From contig NZ_QXFL01000001.1 in the NCBI RefSeq assembly GCF_003584125.1, positions 620,001 through 684,000 on the forward strand: DNA of 64,000 nt, written 5' to 3'. The stretch is from Aurantiacibacter zhengii. Its GTDB lineage: Bacteria > Pseudomonadota > Alphaproteobacteria > Sphingomonadales > Sphingomonadaceae. Shown one piece after another: positions 34,968 to 43,989 of the stretch. The position numbers and the translations under genes were made by a program. Numbering within the stretch: the stretch's first letter is position 1; each line of letters opens with the position of its first letter. The notes under the pieces were generated by a model. That model was not told the origin of the DNA. It was given only the letters and a program-made list of their open reading frames with translations, and did no database searches.

Positions 34968-36026
34968 ATGGCACGCAAACCTCCCCGTGACGCCGGCGAC
35001 AATGCCGCCACGATCGCCCATCCCGAACAACGACGCGACGCCTCAAGGCGTGCCAGGGTGGAGGTTTCGTTCGATGACCAGACCACGCTTGGCGCATTGT
35101 TCGGGGAATTCGACGCCAATCTCGTACAGATCGAAAACCGCCTGGGCGTCTACATCGCCGCGCGCGGCGACACGGTTTCCATCGAGGGTACGGAGGACGA
35201 TGTCGCCCGCGCCCGCGATGTGCTTGTCAAACTGCACGAGAAGCTGCTGACGGGTGAGGATATCGATGCCGGCGCGATCGACGCGCTGATCACCATGGCG
35301 GACCAGCCACTGCTCGATGGCATTGTCACCGGCGCGGCCAAGGGTCCGCCGATCATGATCCGTACCCGCAGGAAGACGATCACGCCGCGCAGCAATATGC
35401 AGGCGGACTACATGCGCCAGCTGAACAGTCGCGACATGATCTTCGCATTGGGGCCAGCGGGCACGGGCAAGACCTATCTGGCCGTCGCGCAAGCAATCAG
35501 TCAGCTGATCACCGGCAGCGTGCAGCGCCTGATCCTTTCGCGCCCCGCGGTCGAGGCTGGCGAGAAGCTGGGCTTTCTGCCGGGAGACATGAAAGACAAG
35601 GTCGATCCCTACCTTCGCCCGCTTTACGACGCGCTTTACGATTGCATGCCGCCCGAGCAAGTGGATCGCCGGCTTGCCAGCGGAGAGATCGAAATCGCAC
35701 CCATCGCCTTCATGCGCGGTCGCACGCTGGCCGATGCCTTCGTCATCCTGGACGAGGCGCAGAACACCACGCGCGAGCAGATGAAAATGTTTCTCACCCG
35801 TTTCGGCCAGAACAGCCGCATGGTGATTTGCGGCGACCCGCGCCAGGTCGACATTCCCGGCGGTGATCGCATGAGCGGCCTTGCCGATGCAGTGGAGCGC
35901 GTCGAGGGGCTGGAAGGCATCGGTGTAACCCGGTTCACCGCCGCCGACGTGGTGCGCCACCCCATCGTGGGCCGCATCGTGGAAGCCTACGAAGGCCCGG
36001 CGGAAGGGCGCGGTCACGCCGACTGA
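34968..36026 (+). CDS. phoH: PhoH-like ATPase
   Basis: The protein (352 residues) has an N-terminal KH-like segment (GALFGEFDANLVQIENRLG) and a P-loop NTPase domain: Walker A GPAGTGKT, Walker B VILDEAQN, and ICGDPRQVDIP. PhoH2-like proteins act on RNA together with YbeY, which follows at once. The start at 34968 is preferred; the frame extends to 34917. It ends 4 nt before ybeY. Confidence 0.93.
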   Translation: MARKPPRDAGDNAATIAHPEQRRDASRRARVEVSFDDQTTLGALFGEFDANLVQIENRLGVYIAARGDTVSIEGTEDDVARARDVLVKLHEKLLTGEDIDAGAIDALITMADQPLLDGIVTGAAKGPPIMIRTRRKTITPRSNMQADYMRQLNSRDMIFALGPAGTGKTYLAVAQAISQLITGSVQRLILSRPAVEAGEKLGFLPGDMKDKVDPYLRPLYDALYDCMPPEQVDRRLASGEIEIAPIAFMRGRTLADAFVILDEAQNTTREQMKMFLTRFGQNSRMVICGDPRQVDIPGGDRMSGLADAVERVEGLEGIGVTRFTAADVVRHPIVGRIVEAYEGPAEGRGHAD

Positions 36027-36030
36027 TCCC

Positions 36031-36522
36031 TTGGAACTCGAAATCGACATCGAAGAGTGGCCGGCAGGCGACTGGGAGGCCCTGGCCGATCGTGTAGCCG
36101 AAGCCGCGCAGCAGGTAGCGCCAGAACTCGCCAACCCGCGCCTTGTCACCAGCCTGCTGTTCACCAGCGACGCGCACGTGCACGAACTCAACCGCGAGTG
36201 GCGCCAGCGCGACAAGCCCACCAACGTGCTCAGCTTTCCAATGCTGGAGCGCGGCGATCTCGTCCATCTCGACCCTGACGAGGGGCCGCCTGAAATGCTG
36301 GGCGACATCGCCCTCGCCCACGAAACCTGCGCCCGCGAAGCCGAGGCCAAAGGCGTGGCGCTGGAGCATCACGCCGCGCACCTGATCCTTCACGGCCTGC
36401 TCCATCTGGCTGGCCACGATCACGAAATTTCGGACGAGGATGCGGAGAAAATGGAAGCGCTGGAAGTGAATGCGCTTGCACTAATGGGGATAGCCAACCC
36501 ATATAGCGAAACCAGTTCCTGA
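36031..36522 (+). CDS. ybeY: Endoribonuclease YbeY (rRNA maturation factor)
   Basis: YbeY is a zinc-dependent RNase for 16S rRNA 3'-end maturation and ribosome quality control. The protein (163 residues) carries the motif HGLLHLAGHDHE, with the three zinc histidines, and NREWRQRDKPTNVLSFP. It starts with TTG 4 nt after phoH, so translation is probably coupled. Confidence 0.95.
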   Translation: MELEIDIEEWPAGDWEALADRVAEAAQQVAPELANPRLVTSLLFTSDAHVHELNREWRQRDKPTNVLSFPMLERGDLVHLDPDEGPPEMLGDIALAHETCAREAEAKGVALEHHAAHLILHGLLHLAGHDHEISDEDAEKMEALEVNALALMGIANPYSETSS

Positions 36523-36542
36523 ACGGAGAAAGTAACAGGGCA

Positions 36543-37493
36543 ATGCCCGATAGTGACAGACCTGACGATTCCCAGACCGGAGAATCGGAGAGTAGCAGCG
36601 GCGCCAGTAGTTCGGGGGGGCTATGGAATGCCATCCGCGGACTGTTTGACGACCAGGGCGACACCAGCCTGCGCGCGCAGCTGGAAGAAGCAATCGACGA
36701 GCACGAGGACGAGGCTGCGAATGGCCGCGATCATCCTTCGAAGGGGGACCTTTCCTCCGTCGAACTGACCATGCTGCGCAACCTGCTGCATTTCAGCGAG
36801 CACGATGCCGACGACGTGGCAATTCCGCGCAAGGAGATCATCGCAGTCGAGGCGACCGTGCCGTGGAAGGAGATGGTCGACCTGTTTGCCGAACACGGCA
36901 TCTCGCGCATGCCCGTCTATCGAGACCAGCTGGACGACGTGATCGGCATGATGCACCTGAAGGACGTGTTCGCCTATCTCGCCAGCGGTAAGGAGCCGCC
37001 TTCCGACTGGACCGTGCTGATGCGCCAGCCGCTCTACGTGCCGCAGGCCCGCGGTGCGCTGGACGTGCTGGCCGACATGCGCCAGCGGCGCGTACACCTG
37101 GCCATCGTGGTAGACGAGTTTTCCGGCACCGACGGCATTATCACCATCGAGGACCTGGTCGAGGAAATCGTCGGCGAGATCGAGGACGAGCACGACGAGG
37201 CCCCGATCGAGCAGGTCGTCGCCGTGGATGTCGGGGTCTGGGATGCCGATGCCAGCGTAGAGCTGGACGATGTCGCCAAGGTTGTCGGCGATCCGGCCCT
37301 GGCCGAGGTGGAGGAGGCAGTCGACACGCTGGGCGGCCTTGCCTTCGTGCTGGCAGAGGAAGTGCCGCAACCCGGCACGATCCTGGACCATCCCAGCGGC
37401 TGGCGGATCGAAGTCACCGCCGGGGATGAAACGCACGTCACCCGCCTGCGGCTTCATGCGCCGGTCCGGGAAGAGAGCCTGGAAGACGCCTGA
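36543..37493 (+). CDS. HlyC/CorC-family CBS-domain protein
   Basis: The protein (316 residues) has no membrane segment. It has an acidic, low-complexity N-terminus (residues 1-60), two CBS domains (starting at PRKEIIAVEATVPW and LYVPQARGALDVLADM), and a C-terminal CorC_HlyC domain. CorC-type proteins modulate magnesium or cobalt efflux. In many relatives the apolipoprotein N-acyltransferase gene lnt follows; here a LysR gene follows instead. Confidence 0.9.
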   Translation: MPDSDRPDDSQTGESESSSGASSSGGLWNAIRGLFDDQGDTSLRAQLEEAIDEHEDEAANGRDHPSKGDLSSVELTMLRNLLHFSEHDADDVAIPRKEIIAVEATVPWKEMVDLFAEHGISRMPVYRDQLDDVIGMMHLKDVFAYLASGKEPPSDWTVLMRQPLYVPQARGALDVLADMRQRRVHLAIVVDEFSGTDGIITIEDLVEEIVGEIEDEHDEAPIEQVVAVDVGVWDADASVELDDVAKVVGDPALAEVEEAVDTLGGLAFVLAEEVPQPGTILDHPSGWRIEVTAGDETHVTRLRLHAPVREESLEDA

Positions 37494-37613
37494 CAGCCAT
37501 CAGAGTGACAAGTTCCTCGTCCTGCACACTTTTTTGGTGCAGTGCGGCAAAAACTTGCCCCCCACTGCAAATTCGGTCTCGACAGAGGCCGGTTTTCTAT
37601 CGAGATTGCATAA

Positions 37614-38492
37614 ATGCGCCGCCTGCCCCCACTTCGCGCCTTGGAAGCGTTCATTCGCGTGGTCCGGCTGGGGTCGGCGCGCTCTGCCGCCAGTGAACTG
37701 GGGTTGAGTCCGTCGGCTTTGTCCCGGCGAATCAGCAACCTGGAAAGCTTCACCGGGCGCAAGCTGTTTTCACGCTCTGGCCAGACCATGCGGCTGACCG
37801 ACGAGGGCCGAGTCTTTTACGATGCCGTCGCCCCGCACCTGGAATCGCTGGCGGCGGCAGTGGAGTCGCAAAGTGAAAGCCTTCAACTGATGCGCCTGCG
37901 GCTGGGCGTGATGCCGCTGTTCGGCACGCAGCGGCTGTTCCCGCGCCTGAACGAACTGCGCAAGGTTCATCCGCGCCTGCATCTGGATATCGACACCGGG
38001 CCGCATCTGGTCGACAGGGTGGGCGATACGCTGGATGCCGCCATCACCCTTACCCACATGCCCGATCGTTCGCTGTATTCGATCCAGCTGGACCAAAATA
38101 CCGTGCACGCCATCGCCAACACCGATCTGGTCGCCGAACTGGGCGAAAACCCAGGTATCGAGGCGCTTTCGCGGCAGACGTTCCTGCTGCACACGGACAT
38201 GGTGATGAGCTTCGATGCGTGGAAAGCGGCGCTGGGGCTGGAGAAGCTGCAACCGGCCGCTATCGATCACTACGATTCAGGCCAGCTTATCCTGGAGGCG
38301 GCGGCACAGGGCATGGGCATTGCCGTAATGCACGACGATCACCTTAACCGCATCAACGATCCGCGCCTGGCCCGCCTGTTCGACAAGGAGATCGCGAGCC
38401 CCTATTCGTACTGGTTCGTCTGTCGTCCGGCAGACCTGGAAGCGCGGCCCGTGCGTATTTTCCACGACTGGGTAAGAGACGCCGGTCTCTAG
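37614..38492 (+). CDS. LysR-family transcriptional regulator (GcvA-like)
   Basis: The protein (292 residues) has an N-terminal helix-turn-helix (LRALEAFIRVVRLGSARSAA, LGLSPSALSRRISNLE) and a periplasmic-binding-like effector domain. The N-terminus resembles GcvA-type regulators. No target is obvious: the divergent side holds corC on the same strand, and the next gene ppiB converges. A bidirectional terminator follows. Confidence 0.9.
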   Translation: MRRLPPLRALEAFIRVVRLGSARSAASELGLSPSALSRRISNLESFTGRKLFSRSGQTMRLTDEGRVFYDAVAPHLESLAAAVESQSESLQLMRLRLGVMPLFGTQRLFPRLNELRKVHPRLHLDIDTGPHLVDRVGDTLDAAITLTHMPDRSLYSIQLDQNTVHAIANTDLVAELGENPGIEALSRQTFLLHTDMVMSFDAWKAALGLEKLQPAAIDHYDSGQLILEAAAQGMGIAVMHDDHLNRINDPRLARLFDKEIASPYSYWFVCRPADLEARPVRIFHDWVRDAGL

Positions 38493-38520
38493 CCGGTGCC
38501 ATTCAAGGACCGGAAATGAA

Positions 38521-38546
38521 AAGGGGCGCCTCAGCGGGCGCCCCTT
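38521..38546. terminator. Bidirectional intrinsic terminator between lysR and ppiB
   Basis: AAGGGGCGCC pairs perfectly with GGCGCCCCTT around TCAGCG. It is followed by GTTG on the plus strand and by TTCATTT on the minus strand, serving both convergent genes, better for ppiB. Confidence 0.85.
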
Positions 38547-38552
38547 GTTGCA

Positions 38553-39017
38553 TCAGGCGACGGTGGCCTTGACGATCTTGCCCGGGTTGGCGGGCGGCTC
38601 GCCGGTCGGCAGCGCGTCGACATGTTCCATGCCGCTCTCGACCTCGCCCCAGACGGTGTACTGGTTATCGAGGAAGCGGGCATCGTCGAACACGATGAAG
38701 AACTGCGAGTTCGCGCTGTTCGGGTCCTGCGTGCGCGCCATCGAGCAGACGCCGCGAACGTGGGGTACGTTGTTGAATTCCTGCTTCAGGTCGGGCTTGT
38801 CCGAACCGCTCATGCCGGTGCCGGTGGGATCACCGCCCTGCGCCATGAAGCCGGGGATCACGCGGTGGAAGACCACGCCGTCGTAGAAGCCTTCCTTCGC
38901 CAGTTCGGTAATGCGGGCTACGTGATTGGGGGCCACGTCACCGCGCAGCTTGATCACGACGTCGCCGCCCTTGCCATCGCCGCAATCGAGGGTGAAAGTC
39001 AGTTTCTCTTCGGCCAT
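38553..39017 (-). CDS. Cyclophilin-type peptidyl-prolyl cis-trans isomerase
   Basis: The protein (154 residues) is a cytosolic cyclophilin without a signal peptide. The active site is FYDGVVFHRVIPGFMAQGGD with NSANSQFFIV further on. It speeds proline isomerisation in protein folding. The start at 39017 has GGAGA upstream; the open frame to 39131 is spurious. It is divergent from mgtE. Confidence 0.94.
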   Translation of the reverse strand: MAEEKLTFTLDCGDGKGGDVVIKLRGDVAPNHVARITELAKEGFYDGVVFHRVIPGFMAQGGDPTGTGMSGSDKPDLKQEFNNVPHVRGVCSMARTQDPNSANSQFFIVFDDARFLDNQYTVWGEVESGMEHVDALPTGEPPANPGKIVKATVA

Positions 39018-39129
39018 TCCAGTGTCTCCTTGCAAAGTTGGGGGCGCGTTAGAGGATCGCTGCGCGAAAGTCACGGCTACCGTGTTGCTGCGCCTTGCTT
39101 TTGCGGCCACAGGGCATAGACCGCGAGAC

Positions 39130-40563
39130 ATGGCCGATACCGACCTTCACGAACATGATGCCGAAGCCGCCACGCCCGAGGACAGGGTCCAGGGCGAAGG
39201 CCGGCAGTTCGACGAGGAAAACCGGCTGAAGCCAGAGTTCGTGCGCCAGGTTCGCGAGAGCCTGCGCGATGACAACGAGGATAGCACCTACGACCTCGTA
39301 GAACCGCTGCACCCCGCCGACATCGCCGACCTTTTCGAACTGTTGGAGCGGGACGACCGACGCGAACTGGCCGGTGCCATCACCGACCTGATGAGCGGCG
39401 AAGTCGTGGCCGAGCTGAACGACTACGTCCGCGAGGACATGCTGGAGGATCTTCCGCCAGAAGCCGTAGCGGAAATCGTCGGGCAGCTGGATACCGACGA
39501 TGCCGTCCAGCTGATCGAAGACCTCGACGAGGGTGACCAGCGCGCCATCCTGGCCGAAGTGGAAGCGGGCGACCGCGCGGTTATCGAGACCGCCCTCGCT
39601 TACCCAGAGGAAACCGCGGGTCGCCTGATGCAGCGGGAGCTGATCGCGGTACCGGATTCCATGACCGTGGGCGACCTCATCGATTACCTGCGCTCCGAAG
39701 AAGGACTGACCACCGAATTCTGGGAAGTGTTCGTGGTGGATCACCGGTTCCACCCGCTGGGCACCTGCCAGCTTTCGTGGATTCTGCGCACGCCGCGGTC
39801 GGTGAAGATCACCGACGTGATGAAGCGCGACCAGACGCTGATTCCGGTGGAGATGGACCAGGAAGAGGTCGCGCTGCGTTTCCAGAAATACGCGCTGATC
39901 TCTGCTGCGGTGGTGGACGAGAACGGGCGGCTGGTCGGCCAGCTGACCGTCGATGACATCGTGCACATCATTTCCGAGGAAGCTGGCGAGGATACACTGC
40001 TGCTCTCGGGTGCTGGCGAAGGCGACATTAACGAGCCGCTGCGCGATGCCTATTCGGCGCGCGTGCGCTGGCTGGTGGCGAACCTTGGTACCGCCGTGGT
40101 CGCCTCTGCCATCATCGCCTATTTCGGGGCGGCGATCGAGCAACTGGTGGCGCTGGCCGTTCTTATGCCGATCGTCGCCAGCATCGGCGGGAATGCGGGT
40201 ACGCAGACCATGGCCGTAACCGTGCGCGCCATCGCCATGAACCAGCTGACCAAGTCCAACACCTCGCGCCTCGTGCTGCGCGAACTGAAAGTGGCCCTGA
40301 TGAACGGGGCCACCATCGCGGTGCTGATCGGCCTGGCCACGGCGCTGATCTTCAGCCCGCAGCTGGGCGCGGTGATTGCCGTGGCCATGGTCATCAACAT
40401 CATCGTTTCCGGCATGGCAGGCGTTCTGGTTCCGGTCACATTCGAACGGCTGGACCAGGATCCGGCCGTGGCGAGCAGCGTCTTCGTGACCATGATCACC
40501 GATTCCATGGGCTTCTTTGCCTTCCTCGGCCTGGCCGTCGCGAGCGGTCTCGTTTCCATGTAA
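39130..40563 (+). CDS. mgtE: Magnesium transporter MgtE
   Basis: The protein (477 residues) has an MgtE N domain (EPLHPADIADLFELLERDDR), a CBS pair (about residues 155-285) that senses Mg2+, and five C-terminal membrane helices with the pore region MPIVASIGGNAGTQTMAVT. It is a Mg2+ channel gated by cytosolic Mg2+. No riboswitch-like leader is seen in the 112 bp upstream. Confidence 0.95.
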   Translation: MADTDLHEHDAEAATPEDRVQGEGRQFDEENRLKPEFVRQVRESLRDDNEDSTYDLVEPLHPADIADLFELLERDDRRELAGAITDLMSGEVVAELNDYVREDMLEDLPPEAVAEIVGQLDTDDAVQLIEDLDEGDQRAILAEVEAGDRAVIETALAYPEETAGRLMQRELIAVPDSMTVGDLIDYLRSEEGLTTEFWEVFVVDHRFHPLGTCQLSWILRTPRSVKITDVMKRDQTLIPVEMDQEEVALRFQKYALISAAVVDENGRLVGQLTVDDIVHIISEEAGEDTLLLSGAGEGDINEPLRDAYSARVRWLVANLGTAVVASAIIAYFGAAIEQLVALAVLMPIVASIGGNAGTQTMAVTVRAIAMNQLTKSNTSRLVLRELKVALMNGATIAVLIGLATALIFSPQLGAVIAVAMVINIIVSGMAGVLVPVTFERLDQDPAVASSVFVTMITDSMGFFAFLGLAVASGLVSM

Positions 40564-40810
40564 CGCCAACACGGGCCACAGTTCGGGTTCGACCCCGAGT
40601 GCGCTTGTGAAACGTCATCGGGATAGAACGTCAGCAAAGCGAATGACTTTGGAGAATGCGGCATTAATCATGATTGAATTATGCCTTTGAACGCAATGGA
40701 CATTCTGGTATAATTCAAGAATAGCCAGCGGTTTTGAAAGAAACCGATAATAATTCCGGCATCCCAATCCCACTGAAATACAAATTCTTCCTTTAAACGG
40801 AGAACTGCTC

Positions 40811-41203
40811 ATGTCCGTGCATGAAGCGCTGGACCGGTTGGAAGAGACCTATCGCCTCATGGTTTCAGCCACGCTCTCGGATCGGCTTCCGGACGCTGCG
40901 GAGATCCTTGCGCTGCGCCAGCGTTTTGCCATCGAGTTCGGCAACCTGATGCTGGCCCTGAAGGACGACCTCAAGGGGCAGGGAAATCATTCGCTGCACG
41001 ACGAGGTGCTGGACCGCCTGAAAACCCTGCGCATCCGGCTGATGTCCTACACGCTGGCGTGGCAACCGGCGCAAATAGAGGAAGATCCCCTTGCCTATCG
41101 CGAAGCGGCGGAGGGCATGGCCGAAATGGTCCAGCGGTTCATCACCGATACGCGCACCCTGCTGAAGCATGCCGCATCGGGCCGCGACCGGGGCGAGCCT
41201 TGA
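40811..41203 (+). CDS. Small helical protein of unknown function
   Basis: The protein (130 residues) is predicted largely alpha-helical, rich in Leu, Glu, Arg and Asp, with heptad-like stretches (HEALDRLEETYRLMVSATLS; LDRLKTLRIRLMSYTL), so it may dimerise as a helical bundle. GGAGA lies 8 nt upstream of the ATG. No known family is recognised. The 247 bp between mgtE and this gene are AT-rich and hold its likely promoter; nothing else was found there. Confidence 0.7.
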   Translation: MSVHEALDRLEETYRLMVSATLSDRLPDAAEILALRQRFAIEFGNLMLALKDDLKGQGNHSLHDEVLDRLKTLRIRLMSYTLAWQPAQIEEDPLAYREAAEGMAEMVQRFITDTRTLLKHAASGRDRGEP

Positions 41204-41234
41204 GTCCCCCGCCGCCCATCCTATCTTGGGAGCA

Positions 41235-41624
41235 ATGCCGCTTCACCTGACCAAGATTGCCTTCGGAGCGGCCAACTTCACCGATATCGAGAGCTGGTAT
41301 GCCGGTCGGCGCAGTCCGCATGTCACCACCCGCTATCGTCCAACGAAGTGGGAACAGTGCATCGGCGGATCGCTGTTCTGGATCCACCAGCACAATATCG
41401 TCGCCCGGTCGAAAATACTCGGTTTCTCGCAGACCGATAACGGCCGCTGGCTGATCGAACTGGAGCCGGAACTTGTCCGGGTCATGCCCCGGCCCAAGCG
41501 GGCGCACCAGGGCTGGCGCTACCTCAAGGGCGAGCCACCCCGTGATCTGGCGGAGGGCGAGGAAATCGGGGAGATCCTGCCCGGCAAGCTGGCGGGCAAG
41601 TTGCAGCGCCTTGGGCTGATCTGA
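41235..41624 (+). CDS. DUF1489 family protein
   Basis: The protein (129 residues) matches the conserved alphaproteobacterial family DUF1489: PLHLTKIAFGA, WIHQHNIVARSKILGF and RAHQGWRYLKGEPPRDL. The function is unknown. The start at 41235 has GGGAG just upstream. It lies 31 bp after the small helical gene and may share its transcript. Confidence 0.88.
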   Translation: MPLHLTKIAFGAANFTDIESWYAGRRSPHVTTRYRPTKWEQCIGGSLFWIHQHNIVARSKILGFSQTDNGRWLIELEPELVRVMPRPKRAHQGWRYLKGEPPRDLAEGEEIGEILPGKLAGKLQRLGLI

Positions 41625-41738
41625 GGCAGTGGCCCAGATTGGCGCAGCACCGGGGATATGCAACTCCCGTATTGTGCGCCGCAGCATATCGTTCTAATAA
41701 GGGCAGGAACCAAGGTTAGTGCAACTGGTTACTGCGTC

Positions 41739-41939
41739 ATGAATTCCAAGGAACAGCATATCCGACCCGACGAGAAGCTGATGGCTCGACTGCACAAGGC
41801 GTGCAGCGTGTCTCGCAATGGCGGGGCGTTCGAGATGCGGGAGCGCGAAGGTGGCGATTACCTCGTCGAACCGCGCGCCACTGTGCGCAAGCGTTCGACC
41901 CTCGGTGCATCCATCAATTACAGCCCCAGCAACGCCTGA
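41739..41939 (+). CDS. Small uncharacterised protein
   Basis: The protein has 66 residues, basic and hydrophilic (MNSKEQHIRPDEKLMARLHK onward), with no membrane segment or known motif. No clear Shine-Dalgarno is seen before the ATG, so either the start or the gene itself is uncertain. It is kept because the codon pattern looks coding and the length fits the gap. Confidence 0.5.
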   Translation: MNSKEQHIRPDEKLMARLHKACSVSRNGGAFEMREREGGDYLVEPRATVRKRSTLGASINYSPSNA

Positions 41940-42038
41940 AGCGGCTTGGTCGCATTTGACGCACGTTTGCGCGTCTCCGGTTGGCTGGCTCGGAACATTG
42001 CCCCGGCCTTTCCCGTTGATCGGAAAAGGAGAATGCAA

Positions 42039-42287
42039 ATGCCCGAACGCCAGAGCCGTCACCCCGATAACGATCTGATCGACAGCATGCAGGATGGTGC
42101 CACGCCATCGCAAGGTAGCCGATCGGGAGGTGAAGTGAACACCCGCGTCGGCACGCGAGACGAGATCAACCGCGCAACCGACCCCGACAACCGCGAGCCC
42201 GAAGTGGGCAGCGACAATCCGGCGCAGGATGCCAAAAAGGGCCCGAAGACCCGCGCCGCGATCCAGGACGAACGCAACGACTCCTGA
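42039..42287 (+). CDS. Small hydrophilic, probably disordered protein
   Basis: The protein (82 residues) is very rich in Asp, Arg, Asn, Gln and Gly (RSGGEVNTRVGTRDEINRAT; DPDNREPEVGSDNPAQDAKK), so it is probably unstructured, like stress or desiccation-linked small proteins; that role is only a guess. The ATG at 42039 is chosen for AAGGAG at 7-nt spacing over an ATG at 42033. A terminator follows. Confidence 0.65.
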   Translation: MPERQSRHPDNDLIDSMQDGATPSQGSRSGGEVNTRVGTRDEINRATDPDNREPEVGSDNPAQDAKKGPKTRAAIQDERNDS

Positions 42288-42324
42288 TCAGGCAAGCCGC
42301 TGAGCGGCCCTTAGATAATGTAAG

Positions 42325-42364
42325 ACCTCGTCGGCGCATTGAAGCGACGGCGAGGTTTTCTTTT
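42325..42364 (+). terminator. Rho-independent terminator
   Basis: ACCTCGTCG pairs with CGGCGAGGT (one G-U wobble) over a 14-nt loop that can add a CGC/GCG stem, followed by TTTCTTTT. It ends the unit with the small hydrophilic protein. Confidence 0.8.
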
Positions 42365-42406
42365 GCTCGACCATAATATGCAGCGCGCTCAAAAATGCCA
42401 CAGCGC

Positions 42407-43087
42407 CTAGCCCGCATTTTCCTTTGCGACGATCTGCGACAGAGCTTGGGCGAAGCTTTCCGGCTCCTGCGCGCCTTGCAGCATGTACTTGTGGTTGACG
42501 ATAAAGGTCGGAACGGCGGCAATCCCGCCGCTGACCCCGCGTTCCTCTTCCGCGCGTACGGCAAGTTCGAGCGCCTCGTCCTCCAGCGCCTCGCGTGCTG
42601 CCTTGCGGTCAAGGCCGACGCCCTCGCAGATATCCGCCAACACCTCGCGGTCAGCCATGTTACGGCGCTGCTGGAAATGGGCGGCGAACATCGCCTCCTT
42701 CAACCGCGTCTGCTTCTCCGGCCCGTGACTGGCCAGGGCCCAGCGCAGCAGCTTGTGACAGTCGAAGGTGTTCCACATCATCGCAGGCGGTGCTTCGCCC
42801 TCGCCTTGCCAGCTAATGGGAAAGCCGACCCGCTCCGCCGCGCCCTCCAGTTCGGATCGCATGGCTGCAATCTGCTCCTCGCTGCGGTTGTAGGTTCTGG
42901 CGAGCTGTTCGGACTGCAACCTGCCTTTGGGCGGCATCTGCGGGTTGAGTTCGAATGGCATCCAGCGCACCGTTACTTCGACTGCGTCTCCGGCAAGGCG
43001 CACGCCTTCGGAAAAACTGCGCCAGCCGACCACGCACCACGGGCACATCACGTCGGACCAGATATCGACGACCACCGGCATGCTCAT
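42407..43087 (-). CDS. FrnE-like DsbA-family oxidoreductase
   Basis: The protein (226 residues) is a cytosolic thioredoxin-fold protein without a signal peptide. Its active site CPWC lies in DIWSDVMCPWCVVGW, and the cis-proline loop is IAAVPTFIVNHKYMLQGAQ. FrnE-type proteins do thiol-disulfide exchange or isomerisation in the cytosol. The start overlaps the nudC stop (ATGA), so the pair is coupled. Confidence 0.9.
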   Translation of the reverse strand: MSMPVVVDIWSDVMCPWCVVGWRSFSEGVRLAGDAVEVTVRWMPFELNPQMPPKGRLQSEQLARTYNRSEEQIAAMRSELEGAAERVGFPISWQGEGEAPPAMMWNTFDCHKLLRWALASHGPEKQTRLKEAMFAAHFQQRRNMADREVLADICEGVGLDRKAAREALEDEALELAVRAEEERGVSGGIAAVPTFIVNHKYMLQGAQEPESFAQALSQIVAKENAG

Positions 43088-43989
43088 GCCATGTTCTCCA
43101 GCCAGTGGTTCAACAGGTAGTGGGCGATGGCCGTGCGCGGCGGGGGAAGGAAGCTGTGAGCATCCGTCGGGTTGGCCATGGCATCCGCCACTTCATCCCG
43201 CGTGAACCAGCGCGCGTCCTCGATCTCGGTCTCGTCGATCAACAGATCGCGTCCTTCGGCAAAGGAGTGGCAACCGATCATCAACTGGCTGGGGAACGGC
43301 CAGGGCTGGCTGGCGATGTAGCTGACATCGCGCACGCGCACGCCGACCTCTTCCCAGACTTCGCGCTTTACGCCTTCCTCGATGCTCTCGCCCGGTTCTA
43401 GGAAACCGGCAAGCGCTGAATAGCTGCGTTCCGGCCAGCCGCGCCCGCGCCCGACCAGTAGCGCCCCCTCGTGCTCGACCAGCATGATCGCGACGGGATC
43501 GACGCGGGGGAAATGCTGCGCCTCGCACGATAAGCAACTGCGCTGCCAGCCGCCCTTGGCAATCTGCGTGTTGCCGCCGCACTTGGCACAGAAGCGGTGC
43601 CGGGCGTGCCAGTCGGCTATCGAACGTGCGCCGCCGAACAGGGCCAGCTCTGCCGATGGCAACTGCATCAATGCCATCATCGTCTCGCGCATGGTGACGG
43701 CTTGGCGCATATCACCCTGCGGCGGAACGGCCACGAACAGCGGCGCACCCTGTCGCAGGCCCAGGTAGACAAGCTCCGCATTCTCGCCGGTCCCCGAGAG
43801 GTTGGTGGTCAGCAGCGCACCGTTCTCGAAGCGCGGCATCACGCCGTCTAGCGCCAGCAAGCGCGCATCGTCCCGCGCGCGAAGCTGCGCCAGTTGCGCG
43901 GGATCGGCACGGGCGTGATCGTCGCGGTCGAGGTCATGACCTGTAAAGGCGAGCGGTTCAGTCAACGGAACGCGGCCAGTTACGGGCAA
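43084..43989 (-). CDS. nudC: NADH pyrophosphatase NudC
   Basis: NudC is a Nudix hydrolase cleaving NAD(H) and removing NAD caps from RNA. The protein (301 residues) has a four-cysteine zinc ribbon (FCAKCGGNTQ, SCLSCEAQHFPRVDP), the Nudix box GFLEPGESIEEGVKREVWEE and the NudC signature SQPWPFPSQLM. The TTG start at 43989 overlaps the upstream hydrolase gene by 32 nt; TTG at 43965 is an alternative. Confidence 0.93.
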   Translation of the reverse strand: MPVTGRVPLTEPLAFTGHDLDRDDHARADPAQLAQLRARDDARLLALDGVMPRFENGALLTTNLSGTGENAELVYLGLRQGAPLFVAVPPQGDMRQAVTMRETMMALMQLPSAELALFGGARSIADWHARHRFCAKCGGNTQIAKGGWQRSCLSCEAQHFPRVDPVAIMLVEHEGALLVGRGRGWPERSYSALAGFLEPGESIEEGVKREVWEEVGVRVRDVSYIASQPWPFPSQLMIGCHSFAEGRDLLIDETEIEDARWFTRDEVADAMANPTDAHSFLPPPRTAIAHYLLNHWLENMA

